DNA from: Streptomyces sp. SLBN-118
GTDB lineage: Bacteria > Actinomycetota > Actinomycetes > Streptomycetales > Streptomycetaceae
Assembly: GCF_006715635.1 (NCBI RefSeq)
Contig: NZ_VFNP01000001.1
Span: 1,984,001-2,048,000, forward strand
Reading direction: 5' to 3'
Length of the DNA stretch: 64,000 bases
Below are positions 8,877 to 18,273 of this stretch, piece by piece. A program made the translations under genes and the position numbers. Positions within the stretch are counted from its first letter, which is position 1. Every line of letters starts with the position of its first letter. Below the pieces are notes generated by a model, which did no database searches, was not told where the DNA came from, and worked only from the letters and a program-made list of their open reading frames with translations.

Positions 8877-9764
8877 TCAGTGCTCGCGCGGCGCGGGAAC
8901 GACTCGCTCCACTTCCGGGTGGACGGTGAGCAGTTGACGCATGGCCGATTCCGCGGCGTGCGCGTCGCCACTCGCGAGAGCGTCGGCGATCCGTGCGTGA
9001 TGAGCGAGGGATGCCTCGGTGGGGCGGTCACAGCCGGTGACCGGGCCGCCGGAGACCTGGAGGGCCGCGGAGACGATCCCGGAGAGGTGCTCCAGCATGC
9101 GGTTGCCCGCGAGCTGGATGAGGAGGGAATGGAACTCGGCGTCCGCCCGCGAGAAGGTGATTCCGTCACCCTGAGTGAGGGCGTGGTTCATGATCTCGAC
9201 CATGTCGACGAGCCGCTGCTGGACATCCTCACGGCCGTGACCCGCGGCGAGGCGGGCGGCAAGCGGCTCGATGGTCCAGCGCAGCTCGCTCAGCTCCCGG
9301 CGCTGGTCGTCGCGCTGGGGGCCGAACGCGCGCCACTCGATGATGTCGGGGTCCAGCAGGTTCCAGTCGCTGACCGGACGGACCCGGGTGCCGACATTGG
9401 GGCGGGCGCTGACCAGGCCCTTGGCCTCGAGGACCCGCAGCGACTCCCGCACGACGGTGCGAGAGACCTCGAAGCGCTGGCCGATCTCCTCCGGGACGAG
9501 CGGGCGGTCGGCTCCCAAGTCGCCCGAAACGATCATCTGGCCGAGCTGCTGGACGAGTTGGCCGTGCAGTCCGCGGCCCCGGCTGCCTGCCGCGCGGCGG
9601 CCGACCCGGCCCAACTCGGCGTCGGCGCCTTCCCAGGACGGGGGGCCGACGCGGTCGGCGACAGGTGCCTCCGCGTAGGGGTATCGGTCGAGTTCGCCCG
9701 GGCCGGCGAGGCCGGACTCGGCGGGGCGGGCGGCGGTCATCATGGTGTGCGCAAGGGTACTCAC
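8877..9764 (-). CDS. whiH: GntR-family sporulation regulator WhiH
   Basis: 295 residues from GTG at 9764 (AAGGATGC upstream). A disordered N-terminus of about 65 residues precedes a GntR winged helix (RGLHGQLVQQLGQMI ... FEVSRTVVRESLRVLEAKG), then a helical FCD-type ligand domain. The domain still has plausible metal or ligand residues: Asp and His in ADAEFHSLL, and His in LAHHARIADAL. Family, size and position next to hrdB agree with whiH, which acts in aerial hyphae before septation. A sigma-WhiG-like promoter lies upstream. Confidence 0.9.
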   Translation of the reverse strand: MSTLAHTMMTAARPAESGLAGPGELDRYPYAEAPVADRVGPPSWEGADAELGRVGRRAAGSRGRGLHGQLVQQLGQMIVSGDLGADRPLVPEEIGQRFEVSRTVVRESLRVLEAKGLVSARPNVGTRVRPVSDWNLLDPDIIEWRAFGPQRDDQRRELSELRWTIEPLAARLAAGHGREDVQQRLVDMVEIMNHALTQGDGITFSRADAEFHSLLIQLAGNRMLEHLSGIVSAALQVSGGPVTGCDRPTEASLAHHARIADALASGDAHAAESAMRQLLTVHPEVERVVPAPREH

Positions 9765-9856
9765 GCATCCTTTGTCGGCGTGGCTCCGGCGGCCCTTGAG
9801 GTCTTTGGTGAAAAGCACACGAAAGGGTGATCGGCGCTGGCCTCGCAATTGACGCC

Positions 9857-9883
9857 TTATCGGAAGGAAACGGGCGACCTCAA
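9857..9883 (-). promoter_or_regulatory. Candidate sigma-WhiG promoter of whiH
   Basis: Minus strand TTGA, 15 bases, TCCGATAA. The sigma-WhiG consensus is TAAA-N15-GCCGATAA, so spacing is exact and 7 of 8 bases of the -10 match. whiH is known from S. coelicolor to depend on sigma-WhiG. Confidence 0.6.
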
Positions 9884-9923
9884 GGGAGTTGTGGACAGAT
9901 CGCCGAGTCCCGGTCGATCATGA

Positions 9924-11708
9924 TCACCAACGGGCGCTGCGACGAAGGCCCGTGAACAGATATGCGCAGATCAAGGCCGACAACGACAACGCCAGTGCCG
10001 CCCCGACGGGTTGGACGAGCAGATGCAGCCCGGCCATAAGCCAGTTGTCCGATTGCTGGGGCAGTCGCACCCAGGTCAGTTCACGCAGCCTGCCCGGAAG
10101 TCCGGTGATCGAACGAACGGACGGAGCGCTCAGTGCCTTCTGCACGAGAGGGACGATGAGGACCGGTACGGCGAGGACGGCGGCCACTCCGGCGGCGGTG
10201 ACCCGGAACACCGCCGCTCCCAGTACCCCGGCCCAGGCACAGCCGACCGCGAGACCGCTCCAACTGGCCATCAGCGCCGACCAGTTCTGCGGCATCGGCG
10301 GTGCGTCGCTGCCGTAGACGAGGCGAAGCGCCTGGAAGTCGGCCACTGCGACGAGGAGTGCGATCAGCAGGGCCGCCGCTGCGGTCACCGTGAGCTTGGC
10401 GAGGAGGAGTCCGAAGCGGCGCGGCACGGTGCCGCGGGCGGCGGCAAGGGCGGGATAGCGGAACTCCTCGCCGAAGGAGCGCGCTCCGAGCAGTCCGGCA
10501 CCGAAGGCAGCGGGCGGCAGCGGAAGGAACTCCGGCCAGGCGGCGAGCAGGGCCGGGAGCGGAGTTTCGCCGGTGCGGCCGAGCAGGACGCACAACGCGG
10601 CAGACGAGACGAGGACGGCGGCGAGAACGAAAAGGGCAGTACGGACACCGAGGAGGCGGCGGAGTTCGTAGCGCAGGGGCCACAGGGGGCTGCGGACGGG
10701 GCGTGGCAGACAGGAGGGCTGAGGGGGGACAGAGGGACGAGGGGCTTGCTCGGCGGGTGCGGGCGGTTCTTGATTGGGGGTCGAAGGGGACGGTTGAGGG
10801 GCCGGCCCGGGGACGGGCGCGGGCTCCGGCTCGGGGCCCGCGTCTCCCACCTCGTCGGACAGCCCGTGGACGAGCACGCCGTGCCGGAAGGCCGTGTCGC
10901 CGACCTCGGCGCAGGTGCTTCCGTAGACGGACAGCAGGCTGCCGCTCTCGGTGACGACCTCGACGGAACGCTGAGCGGCGCGCGCCTCGCGGGCGACGAG
11001 GGCGGCCAAGCGGGCGGCGTGCGGAGAACGGACGGCGACGCGGGGGCGGAGTCTGGTGCGGGAGAAGGCGGCCGCGTCCTGGTCGGCGACGAGGCGGCCC
11101 GCGTCGAGGGTGACGACCCGGTCGGCGAGGCGGGCGGCTTCCTTGGGGTCGCTGGTGGTGCACAGGACGGTGCCGCCATGGGCGGCGTGCGCGCGCAGCA
11201 GTCCGTACAACCAACTGTTCTCCCGGGGCGAGAGCCCCTTCGCGGGCTCGTCGAGGATCAGTGTCTGCGGATCCCCGAGGAGGGCGGAGGCGAGCCCGAG
11301 CCTACGGTCCATGCCGAGCGAGAGCATGCCGAGACGCTCACCGCCGAGGCCCGCCAGACCGACGACCTCGAGCATCTCGTCGGCGCGGGAAGCGGGCACT
11401 CCGGTGGCGGCGCAGAGCATACGCAGCTGCCCCCGGACCGTCCGCGCCGGATGACCGGGTACGTCGCCGAGGAGCACTCCGACCTCACGGGCCGGGTGGG
11501 CGATGCGGTGGAGAGCGTTCCCGCGGAAGTACGTGATGCCCCGGCCGGCCTCGAGTTGGAGCATCAGACGCAGCGCCGTCGTCTTGCCGGAACCGGACGC
11601 GCCGAGGAGGGCAGTAACGAGGCCGGGCCGGGCCTCGAACGTGACGTCGTCGACGGCGGGCTGCTGGTTCCGGCGGTGGGCGCTGGTCAGTCCGATGGCC
11701 TGGAGCAT
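9924..11708 (-). CDS. ABC transporter with ATPase and membrane domain in one chain
   Basis: 594 residues from ATG at 11708. Residues 1-220 are an ABC ATPase with Walker A GASGSGKTT, Walker B TLILDEPAKGLSP and a non-canonical signature MLSLGM in place of LSGGQ. The ATPase is of the drug/ABC-2 export type. Residues 300-350 form a Pro/Glu-rich linker. Residues about 360-590 hold five or six membrane helices (LFVLAAVLVSSAALCVLL; LLIALLVAVADF; VAAVLAVPVLIVPLV). Usually these are separate genes. No partner subunit is adjacent, so a homodimer is likely. Substrate unknown. Confidence 0.82.
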   Translation of the reverse strand: MLQAIGLTSAHRRNQQPAVDDVTFEARPGLVTALLGASGSGKTTALRLMLQLEAGRGITYFRGNALHRIAHPAREVGVLLGDVPGHPARTVRGQLRMLCAATGVPASRADEMLEVVGLAGLGGERLGMLSLGMDRRLGLASALLGDPQTLILDEPAKGLSPRENSWLYGLLRAHAAHGGTVLCTTSDPKEAARLADRVVTLDAGRLVADQDAAAFSRTRLRPRVAVRSPHAARLAALVAREARAAQRSVEVVTESGSLLSVYGSTCAEVGDTAFRHGVLVHGLSDEVGDAGPEPEPAPVPGPAPQPSPSTPNQEPPAPAEQAPRPSVPPQPSCLPRPVRSPLWPLRYELRRLLGVRTALFVLAAVLVSSAALCVLLGRTGETPLPALLAAWPEFLPLPPAAFGAGLLGARSFGEEFRYPALAAARGTVPRRFGLLLAKLTVTAAAALLIALLVAVADFQALRLVYGSDAPPMPQNWSALMASWSGLAVGCAWAGVLGAAVFRVTAAGVAAVLAVPVLIVPLVQKALSAPSVRSITGLPGRLRELTWVRLPQQSDNWLMAGLHLLVQPVGAALALSLSALICAYLFTGLRRSARW

Positions 11709-11809
11709 CGCTTCTCTCGCGGAAGATGAGACCGCTCGGCGGCAGGTCGGGTACCGCAGCAAGATAACGCGACATTTAGGACTTTTTGCGCAGCGGCCGG
11801 GCCCGGGTG

Positions 11810-12574
11810 TCAGACTTCCGGACGCAGCATCGGGGGGTTCAGCACGGTGGCGCCACCGGCCCGGAACAACTGCGCCGGGCGGCCGCCCTGACGGGTGGTC
11901 GTACCGCCCGCGGGCACCAGGAAGCCTGGAGTACCGGTCACCTTGCGGTGGAAGTTCCGGGGGTCGAGCGCTACGCCCCACACCGCCTCGTAGACGCGTC
12001 GCAGCTCGCCGACTGTGAACTCCGGCGGGCAGAAAGCGGTGGCGAGCGAGGAGTACTCGATCTTGGAGCGGGCCCGCTCCACCCCGTCCGCCAGAATTCG
12101 CGCATGGTCGAAGGCGAGCGAGGCGGCCTGATCGTCTTCGCGCCCGAACCCGTTCTCCTGGCCAAGGAGATCCTCGACCGCGGCCCAGCGGGCACTGTTG
12201 GCATCGCCACCCGCCCGGGGGGCGGGCAGGTCGGGCGCGAGCACCAGATGGGCCACGCTGACCACGCGCATGCGGGGGTCCCGCTTGGGGTCTCCGTAGG
12301 TGGCCAGCTGCTCGAGATGCGCGCCGTTCCCAGGTGCCGGGGAGGCGGGGTCGTGCGCGCACAGTCCGGTCTCCTCGGCGAGCTCGCGCGCCGCGGCCGC
12401 CGCCAGATCCTCGTCGCCCCTGACGAAGCCGCCGGGCAGCGCCCACCGGCCCTGGAACGGCGGCTCTCCGCGGCGTACCACCAGCGCACAAAGCGCATGA
12501 CGACGCACGGTGAGCACGACCAGGTCGACGGTGACAGCAAAGGGTGGAAAGGCCGACGGGTCGTAGGGAGACAT
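11810..12574 (-). CDS. NUDIX-domain transcriptional regulator (NrtR type)
   Basis: 254 residues. The N-terminal Nudix domain (10-150) has the box GGFVRGDEDLAAAAARELAEETGL, split here as GGFVRGDEDL and RELAEETGL, with the REx2EE core intact. The C-terminal part, from about 165 (SLATAFCPPEFTVGELRRVYEAV ... NFHRKV), is the winged-helix domain of NrtR-like regulators. These bind ADP-ribose or related nucleotides and control NAD-linked genes. ATG at 12574 has no ribosome binding site but sits about 7 bases after a TATGAT, which suggests a leaderless mRNA. The regulated genes are not evident nearby. Confidence 0.82.
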   Translation of the reverse strand: MSPYDPSAFPPFAVTVDLVVLTVRRHALCALVVRRGEPPFQGRWALPGGFVRGDEDLAAAAARELAEETGLCAHDPASPAPGNGAHLEQLATYGDPKRDPRMRVVSVAHLVLAPDLPAPRAGGDANSARWAAVEDLLGQENGFGREDDQAASLAFDHARILADGVERARSKIEYSSLATAFCPPEFTVGELRRVYEAVWGVALDPRNFHRKVTGTPGFLVPAGGTTTRQGGRPAQLFRAGGATVLNPPMLRPEV

Positions 12575-12580
12575 GCCGTG

Positions 12581-12602
12581 ATCATAGTCGTCTGCCTGAC
12601 GA
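12581..12602 (-). promoter_or_regulatory. Leaderless promoter with inverted repeat before the NUDIX regulator
   Basis: The -10 TATGAT (complement of 12581-12586) ends 7 bases before the ATG at 12574. Immediately upstream is TCGTC-N5-GACGA at 12588-12602, between -10 and -35, a likely autoregulatory operator. Confidence 0.5.
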
Positions 12603-12842
12603 TAAACACACTCTTCGCGATCTGCGTCGACTGTTTCTTCATCAACTCCCGCGCCCCCGCACCTCACAGCCCCCGCGGCCGCCGGAACCCGGCCGGCACG
12701 CGGCGAGGTGCGGCCCAGGTCCGCCCCCTGCCGTGCGCCGCTCGCTCGCGGACATCTCGGGCGGCCGGGGACTTCATCGAGAACGGCGGGACACCGCCAT
12801 GACGGTGAACGACAGCACAGGCGACCACATGGCCAGTCACCG

Positions 12843-14207
12843 TCATCTCCCGCTCCTCGTGCCGCCCTCCCCGCTGCCGCTGCGCCTGCTCCCCCGGACC
12901 CCGTCGGCGGACGCCGCCTTCGCGGGGCGCGTTCCGACAGGCGGAACTGCCTTCTTGCCCAGGGGTCGCCCAAGCCTCTTTGCCCGCGGGCGGGACCGCG
13001 CCGCCTTGCGTCGCACGTCCACACGTAGCCCGCCATCCCCTCGCGCGCCCTTGTCCGGCCCGCCGGAGCCGGAGGAAGCCCGGGAGCTGCCCGCCGCGCG
13101 CAGACAGCTGCGCAGCGTCTCTGGATCCAGGCCCTGATTGCACGCTTCATGCAGGAGGCGGGCGAAGACGTAGTCCGGGTCGACCTGCAGCGCCCGTCCC
13201 AGAGCGACCCGCGCTCCGGGCTCGTCGCCGGACGACCAGGCGACCCATCCGGCCAGGGTGAGCGGTGCGGCGGAATGCTCGCAGTAGGGCCCGACACAAC
13301 GGCGGGCGAGCGCCCGCCAGAGTCGAAGCGCCGGACCGGCGTCGGGGCCCTCCATCCATTCCGCCGCCCGGTCCCGGGTGTCCCGGTCCTGGATGCCGAG
13401 GATCACGGCAGCGGCCTCGTCGTGATGGACAAGCCGGTCGTCCGCGACGTCCGACTCGGCCCAGCCCCCGGACCGCGGTGATTCGGCGATGCGCTTCATC
13501 AGCCGTCGGGCCAATGCGAGCGTCTCCGCAGCGACCTGCTCACGCCCCTCCTCGTCCAGGATCCTCGGCGTCAGCGTGGCGCCCGCCGTGTCCAGTGCCT
13601 TTTCCTGGCCGGCAGCGGCCGCAGTGGTCAAAGGCGCGAGCCGCCCCTCCATCTCCCGCAGGGATCCCCGCACTTGGACCCCCGCGTAGGCGGCCGCCGC
13701 CGCCATGACCGAGGTGCCGGGCAGCGCCAGGGCGCTGCCTTCGGGTGGACAGCAGCGCGCGTCGGGGCAGCAGTAGGACCAGAAACGGCTGTCGGAGATA
13801 CAGAGAGCCTCGTAGACGGGCACCTCGAGGGTGCCGCAGGCGGTCCTCAGTCCTTGCGCGAGCGGGCGCAGCCGCTCCATCACCCGGCGGCTCGTCTCGC
13901 CCTCGGCCGGGTCCTGGCAGAGGAAGACGACAATGCCGTCCGGTCGGGAGCCACGGCGCTCGCTGCCCTCGATCAGACACTCAGCCAGCTGCTCCGCCAC
14001 GGGCGACCACTCGCGAGGCGAGCTCGGAATGCCTAGCCTCAGCCGCCCGCCGAAGCGGCCGCGTTTGCCATGCACGGCGACGAGCACGATCGAATCGTTC
14101 GGATGGAAACCCATCATGTACGGAAGGGCATCGGCCAGTTCGGCGGGTCCGCGCAGGGTGATCTGCTGCTCCTCGGCGGGACCGGTGGTTTCGTGGTGCT
14201 TGTTCAT
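12843..14207 (-). CDS. DUF4192 domain protein
   Basis: 454 residues. Residues about 15-350 match the actinobacterial DUF4192 family ([29 protein letters not shown] at the N-terminus, given here only in part: [17 protein letters not shown]). The family has no established function. The family body includes [32 protein letters not shown], a TPR-like region. The last 90 residues are a Ser/Gly/Arg/Lys-rich, low-complexity tail (many KR and RR pairs), suggesting nucleic acid contact. It is divergent from the RecQ-like helicase, with paired DnaA boxes between them. No good ribosome binding site is visible. Confidence 0.85.
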   Translation of the reverse strand: MNKHHETTGPAEEQQITLRGPAELADALPYMMGFHPNDSIVLVAVHGKRGRFGGRLRLGIPSSPREWSPVAEQLAECLIEGSERRGSRPDGIVVFLCQDPAEGETSRRVMERLRPLAQGLRTACGTLEVPVYEALCISDSRFWSYCCPDARCCPPEGSALALPGTSVMAAAAAYAGVQVRGSLREMEGRLAPLTTAAAAGQEKALDTAGATLTPRILDEEGREQVAAETLALARRLMKRIAESPRSGGWAESDVADDRLVHHDEAAAVILGIQDRDTRDRAAEWMEGPDAGPALRLWRALARRCVGPYCEHSAAPLTLAGWVAWSSGDEPGARVALGRALQVDPDYVFARLLHEACNQGLDPETLRSCLRAAGSSRASSGSGGPDKGARGDGGLRVDVRRKAARSRPRAKRLGRPLGKKAVPPVGTRPAKAASADGVRGSRRSGSGEGGTRSGR

Positions 14208-14245
14208 GGCACGACGGTCTCTCGGTGGTCCCGACCCCCGCGACC

Positions 14246-14269
14246 CCTGTGGATAACGTTATCCACAGG
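14246..14269. promoter_or_regulatory. Two head-to-head DnaA-box sequences in a perfect palindrome
   Basis: TGTGGATAA (14249-14257) and TTATCCACA (14260-14268) are separated by CG. Both are perfect matches to the DnaA box consensus TTATNCACA, in opposite orientation. The whole 24 bases are palindromic. It lies in the 111-bp gap between the DUF4192 and RecQ-like genes. Confidence 0.75.
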
Positions 14270-14318
14270 CCGACCGCCTCGTTCGCGCTTTGTCGGTGCC
14301 ATCGGGTTGCATGGGGGC

Positions 14319-16505
14319 ATGACCAACGCAGACCTCGACCTCGCCGACTCCGCGGGCCTCCGCGCCTCAGCCGATTCCGTACTCGCCCGTCTCGTCTCGG
14401 ACACCACGGGAACCGCCCGGCTGCGTGAGGACCAGTGGCGTGCGATCGAGGCGCTCGTCGCCGACAAGCGCCGGGCTCTGGTCGTGCAGCGGACTGGCTG
14501 GGGCAAGTCCGCGGTGTATTTCGTCGCGACCTCGCTGCTGCGCGAGCGGGGCAGCGGCCCGACCGTGATCGTCTCGCCTCTTCTCGCGCTCATGCGCAAC
14601 CAGGTCGAGGCTGCAGCGCGAGCGGGTATCCGCGCCCGGACCATCAACTCCTCCAACACCGAGGAGTGGGACACGGTTCAGGACGAGGTGGCGGCCGGAG
14701 AGGTGGATGTGCTGCTGGTGAGTCCCGAGCGGCTCAACAATCCCGATTTCCGGGATCAGGTGCTTCCCAAACTCGCAGCTGCGACCGGGCTCCTGGTCGT
14801 GGACGAGGCGCACTGCATCTCCGACTGGGGGCATGACTTCCGGCCCGACTACCGGCGGCTGCGGACCATGCTCGCGGATCTGCCGGCGGGGGTCCCGGTG
14901 CTCGCCACCACCGCCACCGCCAATGCCCGCGTCACTGCGGACGTCGCGGAGCAACTGGGCACCGGTGCGGGCACCGACGCCCTTGTGCTGCGCGGTGCGC
15001 TGGACCGGGAGAGTCTCAGCCTGAGTGTGCTCCAGCTCCCCGATGCGGCAACTCGCCTGGCCTGGCTGGCCGATCACCTCGGCGAGCTGCCGGGCTCGGG
15101 CATCATCTACACGCTCACGGTCGCGGCGGCCGAGGAGGTCACGACGTATCTGCGGCAGTGCGGTCACATTGTTGCCTCGTACACCGGCCGCACGGAGAAC
15201 GCCGACCGGCAGCAGGCCGAGGAGGATCTGCTGGCCAACCGGGTCAAGGCGCTGGTCGCCACGTCCGCCCTGGGCATGGGCTTCGACAAGCCCGATCTCG
15301 GCTTCGTCGTGCACCTGGGCTCGCCCTCCTCCCCCATCGCGTACTACCAGCAGGTGGGCCGCGCGGGCCGCGGTGTGAAGCATGCGGAGGTGCTGCTGCT
15401 GCCGGGCCGGGAGGACGAGGCGATCTGGCAGTACTTCGCGTCGGTGGCCTTTCCGCCCGAGGAGCTGGTGCGACGTACCCTCGGCGTTCTTGCCGAGGCG
15501 GGCAGGCCGCTGTCCCTGCCCGCGCTGGAGCCGCTGGTAGAGCTGCGGCGTACGCGACTTGAGACCATGCTCAAGGTCCTCGACGTGGACGGCGCGGTAC
15601 GCCGGGTGAAGGGCGGCTGGACCACCACGGGCCGGCCTTGGTCGTACGACTCCGAGCGCTATGCGTGGGTCGCGCGGCAGCGCGAGTCCGAGCAGCAGGC
15701 GATGCGCGACTACGCACGGTCGACGAGCTGCCGTATGGAGTTCTTGCGGCGGCAGCTGGACGACGAGGAAGCGGCTCCGTGCGGACGCTGCGACAACTGC
15801 TCGGGGGCCCGCTTCAGCGACAAGGTCTCCGACGGAGCTCTGGACGCCGCCCGCGGGGAACTGGGCAGGCCGGGCGTGGAGGTGGAGCCCCGCAAGATGT
15901 GGCCGACGGGGCTCGCGGCGGTGGGCATCAGTCTCAAAGGCCGTATCCCCGAAACGGAGCAGTCCTTCACAGGCCGTGCGCTGGGGCGGCTCTCCGACAT
16001 CGGCTGGGGCAACCGGCTCCGGCCGATGCTCGCGCCACAGGCCACGGACGGACCAGTTCCGGACGATGTCGTCACAGCCGTGGTGACGGTCCTGGCCGAC
16101 TGGGCCAAGGGCCCCGGAGGATGGGCGTCCGGCGCACCGGCCGCGCCGGCGCGGCCGGTGGGCGTCGTCACTGTTGCCTCGCACAGCAGGCCTCAGCTGG
16201 TCGGTTCCCTGGGGGCCCGGGTCGCCGAAGTGGGCCGGATGCCGCTGCTGGGGACGGTCGAGTACGCGGCGGAAGCCGGGGACGCGCGGATCTCGCGCAC
16301 CAACAGCGCCCAGCGAGTGCGAGGCCTGCATGAGGCGTTCGCCGTACCGCCCCGGTTGGCAGAGGCGCTGGCAGCGGCCGATGGTCCTGTCCTGCTGATC
16401 GACGATCTTTCGGACAGTGGCTGGACCCTCGCCGTGACAGCGCGACTGCTGCTCCGGTCCGGCGCGAAGGGGGTGTTTCCGCTGGTCCTTGCCGTTCAGG
16501 CGTGA
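14319..16505 (+). CDS. RecQ-family ATP-dependent DNA helicase with C-terminal phosphoribosyltransferase-like domain
   Basis: 728 residues from ATG at 14319 (GGGGGC upstream). The helicase core shows motif [11 protein letters not shown], motif II DEAH in [18 protein letters not shown], motif III ATTATAN and motif [12 protein letters not shown] zinc-type cysteine cluster (CRMEF ... PCGRCDNC, about 470-500) follows, as in RecQ. Residues about 590-728 look like a phosphoribosyltransferase fold, with the PRPP-loop sequence [18 protein letters not shown] near the end. Motif I has TGWGKS where RecQ usually has TGxGKS. Probable role in recombination or repair; the added domain suggests a nucleotide link. 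Confidence 0.88.
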   Translation: MTNADLDLADSAGLRASADSVLARLVSDTTGTARLREDQWRAIEALVADKRRALVVQRTGWGKSAVYFVATSLLRERGSGPTVIVSPLLALMRNQVEAAARAGIRARTINSSNTEEWDTVQDEVAAGEVDVLLVSPERLNNPDFRDQVLPKLAAATGLLVVDEAHCISDWGHDFRPDYRRLRTMLADLPAGVPVLATTATANARVTADVAEQLGTGAGTDALVLRGALDRESLSLSVLQLPDAATRLAWLADHLGELPGSGIIYTLTVAAAEEVTTYLRQCGHIVASYTGRTENADRQQAEEDLLANRVKALVATSALGMGFDKPDLGFVVHLGSPSSPIAYYQQVGRAGRGVKHAEVLLLPGREDEAIWQYFASVAFPPEELVRRTLGVLAEAGRPLSLPALEPLVELRRTRLETMLKVLDVDGAVRRVKGGWTTTGRPWSYDSERYAWVARQRESEQQAMRDYARSTSCRMEFLRRQLDDEEAAPCGRCDNCSGARFSDKVSDGALDAARGELGRPGVEVEPRKMWPTGLAAVGISLKGRIPETEQSFTGRALGRLSDIGWGNRLRPMLAPQATDGPVPDDVVTAVVTVLADWAKGPGGWASGAPAAPARPVGVVTVASHSRPQLVGSLGARVAEVGRMPLLGTVEYAAEAGDARISRTNSAQRVRGLHEAFAVPPRLAEALAAADGPVLLIDDLSDSGWTLAVTARLLLRSGAKGVFPLVLAVQA

Positions 16506-16730
16506 CGTCAGGGGTCAGCGAGGCTCCGGATGGGCAGGCTAAGTGAAGGAATATGAGCCTCATACCCGCCGATTCCCGCCGGTGACGGCAAATTGCTCGT
16601 TGCCGCATGACCACAGGCCAGCAAGAATTGGAGCGCTCCCCGCGGGCCCGTTCGCAGCCCTGAAGGGCCGTGCCGCGGTGCGCCCGCACCCGTCCCTGCC
16701 CCCTGTGGGCGCGTATGCGAAGGGAGGAAC

Positions 16731-17360
16731 GTGACCTTCGGATTCGCTCCGTCCGCAGCCACTTCGATCAACACGCCGGCGCATTCCGCCAGCCGCCTCG
16801 CCAGGATGCTCGAACCGGCCGAGTGGGCGGCAGCGGGGATACCCCTGCTGCGCAACCCCCGCGAGGTCGTCAGTGGGCTGCACACACGGCATCGGCCGAA
16901 ACCGGCGACCGCTGTGGTCGCCGTGCTCGACCACGAGGAACGGCTCGCCGCCAGTGCGTCGTTCGCCCGGCGCTCCGCCCCTGTCGACGGCTGGGAGTTC
17001 CGCAACGTACTCCTGGCCCATCTGCGCCGGGTCATCCCGCACGACCTGCGTCGGCGCACGCCCGTACGCACGGCCGTGCTGCTCTGCTGCCGCGAGGGCG
17101 ACGAGCGCTGGACGGAGGAGGACGGGGCATGGATGTGGGGGCTGCGGGACGCGTGCACGTTGCATGGGCTGCGCTGCGGGGCGTACATCACGCTGACGCG
17201 CGGCGGCTGGCAGGTGCTCGGTGAGGGCCGCGGCGGGCGGCAGCCGAACTCCCAGTCGTCGCCGGGCGATCTCTCCGACGCCGGGACCGATGTGGAACCG
17301 CTGCCGCTGCGTACCGCGAGCGGCGCGGCCGAAGCTCTGCGGCGCACGGCCGCACGCTGA
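16731..17360 (+). CDS. Conserved hypothetical protein
   Basis: 209 residues from GTG at 16731, with AGGGAGGAAC directly upstream, a strong site. The protein is soluble, with no signal peptide or membrane helix. The central part (55-165) alternates hydrophobic strands and amphipathic helices, with CC in VLLCCREGDE and a Trp-rich WTEEDGAWMWGLRDACTLHG. The last 45 residues are low complexity. I do not recognise a family beyond conservation in streptomycetes. It is downstream of, and possibly co-transcribed with, the RecQ-like gene across 225 bp. Confidence 0.75.
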   Translation: MTFGFAPSAATSINTPAHSASRLARMLEPAEWAAAGIPLLRNPREVVSGLHTRHRPKPATAVVAVLDHEERLAASASFARRSAPVDGWEFRNVLLAHLRRVIPHDLRRRTPVRTAVLLCCREGDERWTEEDGAWMWGLRDACTLHGLRCGAYITLTRGGWQVLGEGRGGRQPNSQSSPGDLSDAGTDVEPLPLRTASGAAEALRRTAAR

Positions 17361-17501
17361 AAGACCACCGGGCCGCGTGGGCGAGTCGGTGAGTAGCCCC
17401 TGTCCGGCTGCCCGGACCGTGGGCCGCCCGATGCCATCCGATGCCTCCGACCGGCCGATCGGCAGAGACCGCGTGCTCCGCCAGGCCGGCGCGATCGCCG
17501 A

Positions 17502-17515
17502 AGACCGCGCGGTCT
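17502..17515. terminator. Self-complementary site between convergent genes
   Basis: AGACCGCGCGGTCT is a 14-base palindrome, with further GACCG/CGGTC copies around it, between the convergent genes ending at 17360 and 17568. A terminator role is plausible but weakly supported. Confidence 0.35.
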
Positions 17516-17567
17516 CAGCGGGCCTTACGGTCCGTGAACACCGCGCGGTCCATGGAGACCGTCCGGC

Positions 17568-18191
17568 TCAGACGCCCGTCCCCAGCACGGTGTTGATTCG
17601 CTTGGGGTCCCCGCACACGATCAGCAGAGCGGTCGCCTTCGCCAGCGCCGCGGGTAGTGCGCGGGCGGCGGCGTCGTCGGCGCCTCCGTTGATCGCGACG
17701 ACCACCACAGGACGAGCCGAGGCCCGGCCCACCGCGGCGGCGTCCGCGTAGAAGACGTCGTCACGGGCGTCGTGCTGGGCCCAGTAGGCCGCCTCGCCGA
17801 AGGACAGTTCGTGCGCCGCCCACGGGTGCTTTTCACCAGTGGTGAGCACCAGGACGTCGGCCGGGGCGCGACCGGAGTCGAGCAGAAGGTCGACGGCTTC
17901 GTCGGCGGCGTCGAGCGCGCCGTCGGCCGGAGCGGGGATCAGCTGGATCTGAGGAACTGAGGGCTTGGTCGGCCGGGGAGCCTGGGGCTGCCCGGCGGAG
18001 GTGGCAGAGGTATGCGTACGCGGCGGCACGGGCCTGGCCGGGCCGGGGCCCGGGTGTCCGGGACGCGGCGAGGCCGCGGAACGCGGACCGGGTACGGGAC
18101 GGGGGGTCGGCGCGGTGCGGCCTGCGGCCGGAGTAACGCGGGGACCCTGGGCACTCTCGTGAATCTGAGGCTCCTCGGGGATGAGAGGCAT
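17568..18191 (-). CDS. Hypothetical protein with Pro-rich N-terminus and UvrD_C-like end
   Basis: 207 residues from ATG at 18191 (another ATG lies at 18227; neither has a clear ribosome site). Residues 10-85 are Pro/Arg/Thr-rich and probably disordered. Residues about 100-207 (DVLVLTTGEKHPWAAHELSFG ... ARPVVVVAINGG ... ALLIVCGDPKRIN, partial strings) resemble the last strands of superfamily I helicase C-terminal domains, where the sequence ends in an LLVV-G-D pattern. No ATPase motif is present, so it is not a helicase. It follows rnhB on the same strand. The likeness is my inference. Confidence 0.65.
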   Translation of the reverse strand: MPLIPEEPQIHESAQGPRVTPAAGRTAPTPRPVPGPRSAASPRPGHPGPGPARPVPPRTHTSATSAGQPQAPRPTKPSVPQIQLIPAPADGALDAADEAVDLLLDSGRAPADVLVLTTGEKHPWAAHELSFGEAAYWAQHDARDDVFYADAAAVGRASARPVVVVAINGGADDAAARALPAALAKATALLIVCGDPKRINTVLGTGV

Positions 18192-18273
18192 GAGTGGATG
18201 TCTATCAAATGCCGACGCGGAAGGCATCGGCGGGTGGGCACATGGGTGCGACTGCCCTGACGGCAGGGCCGGT

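Noticed and set aside
11709..12491. Upstream extension of the ABC transporter frame
   Set aside because: The extension overlaps the NUDIX gene, has no ribosome site and is not family-like; ATG at 11708 fits the ATPase start.
12575..13297. Upstream extension of the NUDIX regulator frame
   Set aside because: It overlaps the DUF4192 gene and low-complexity sequence; the leaderless ATG at 12574 fits the domain start.
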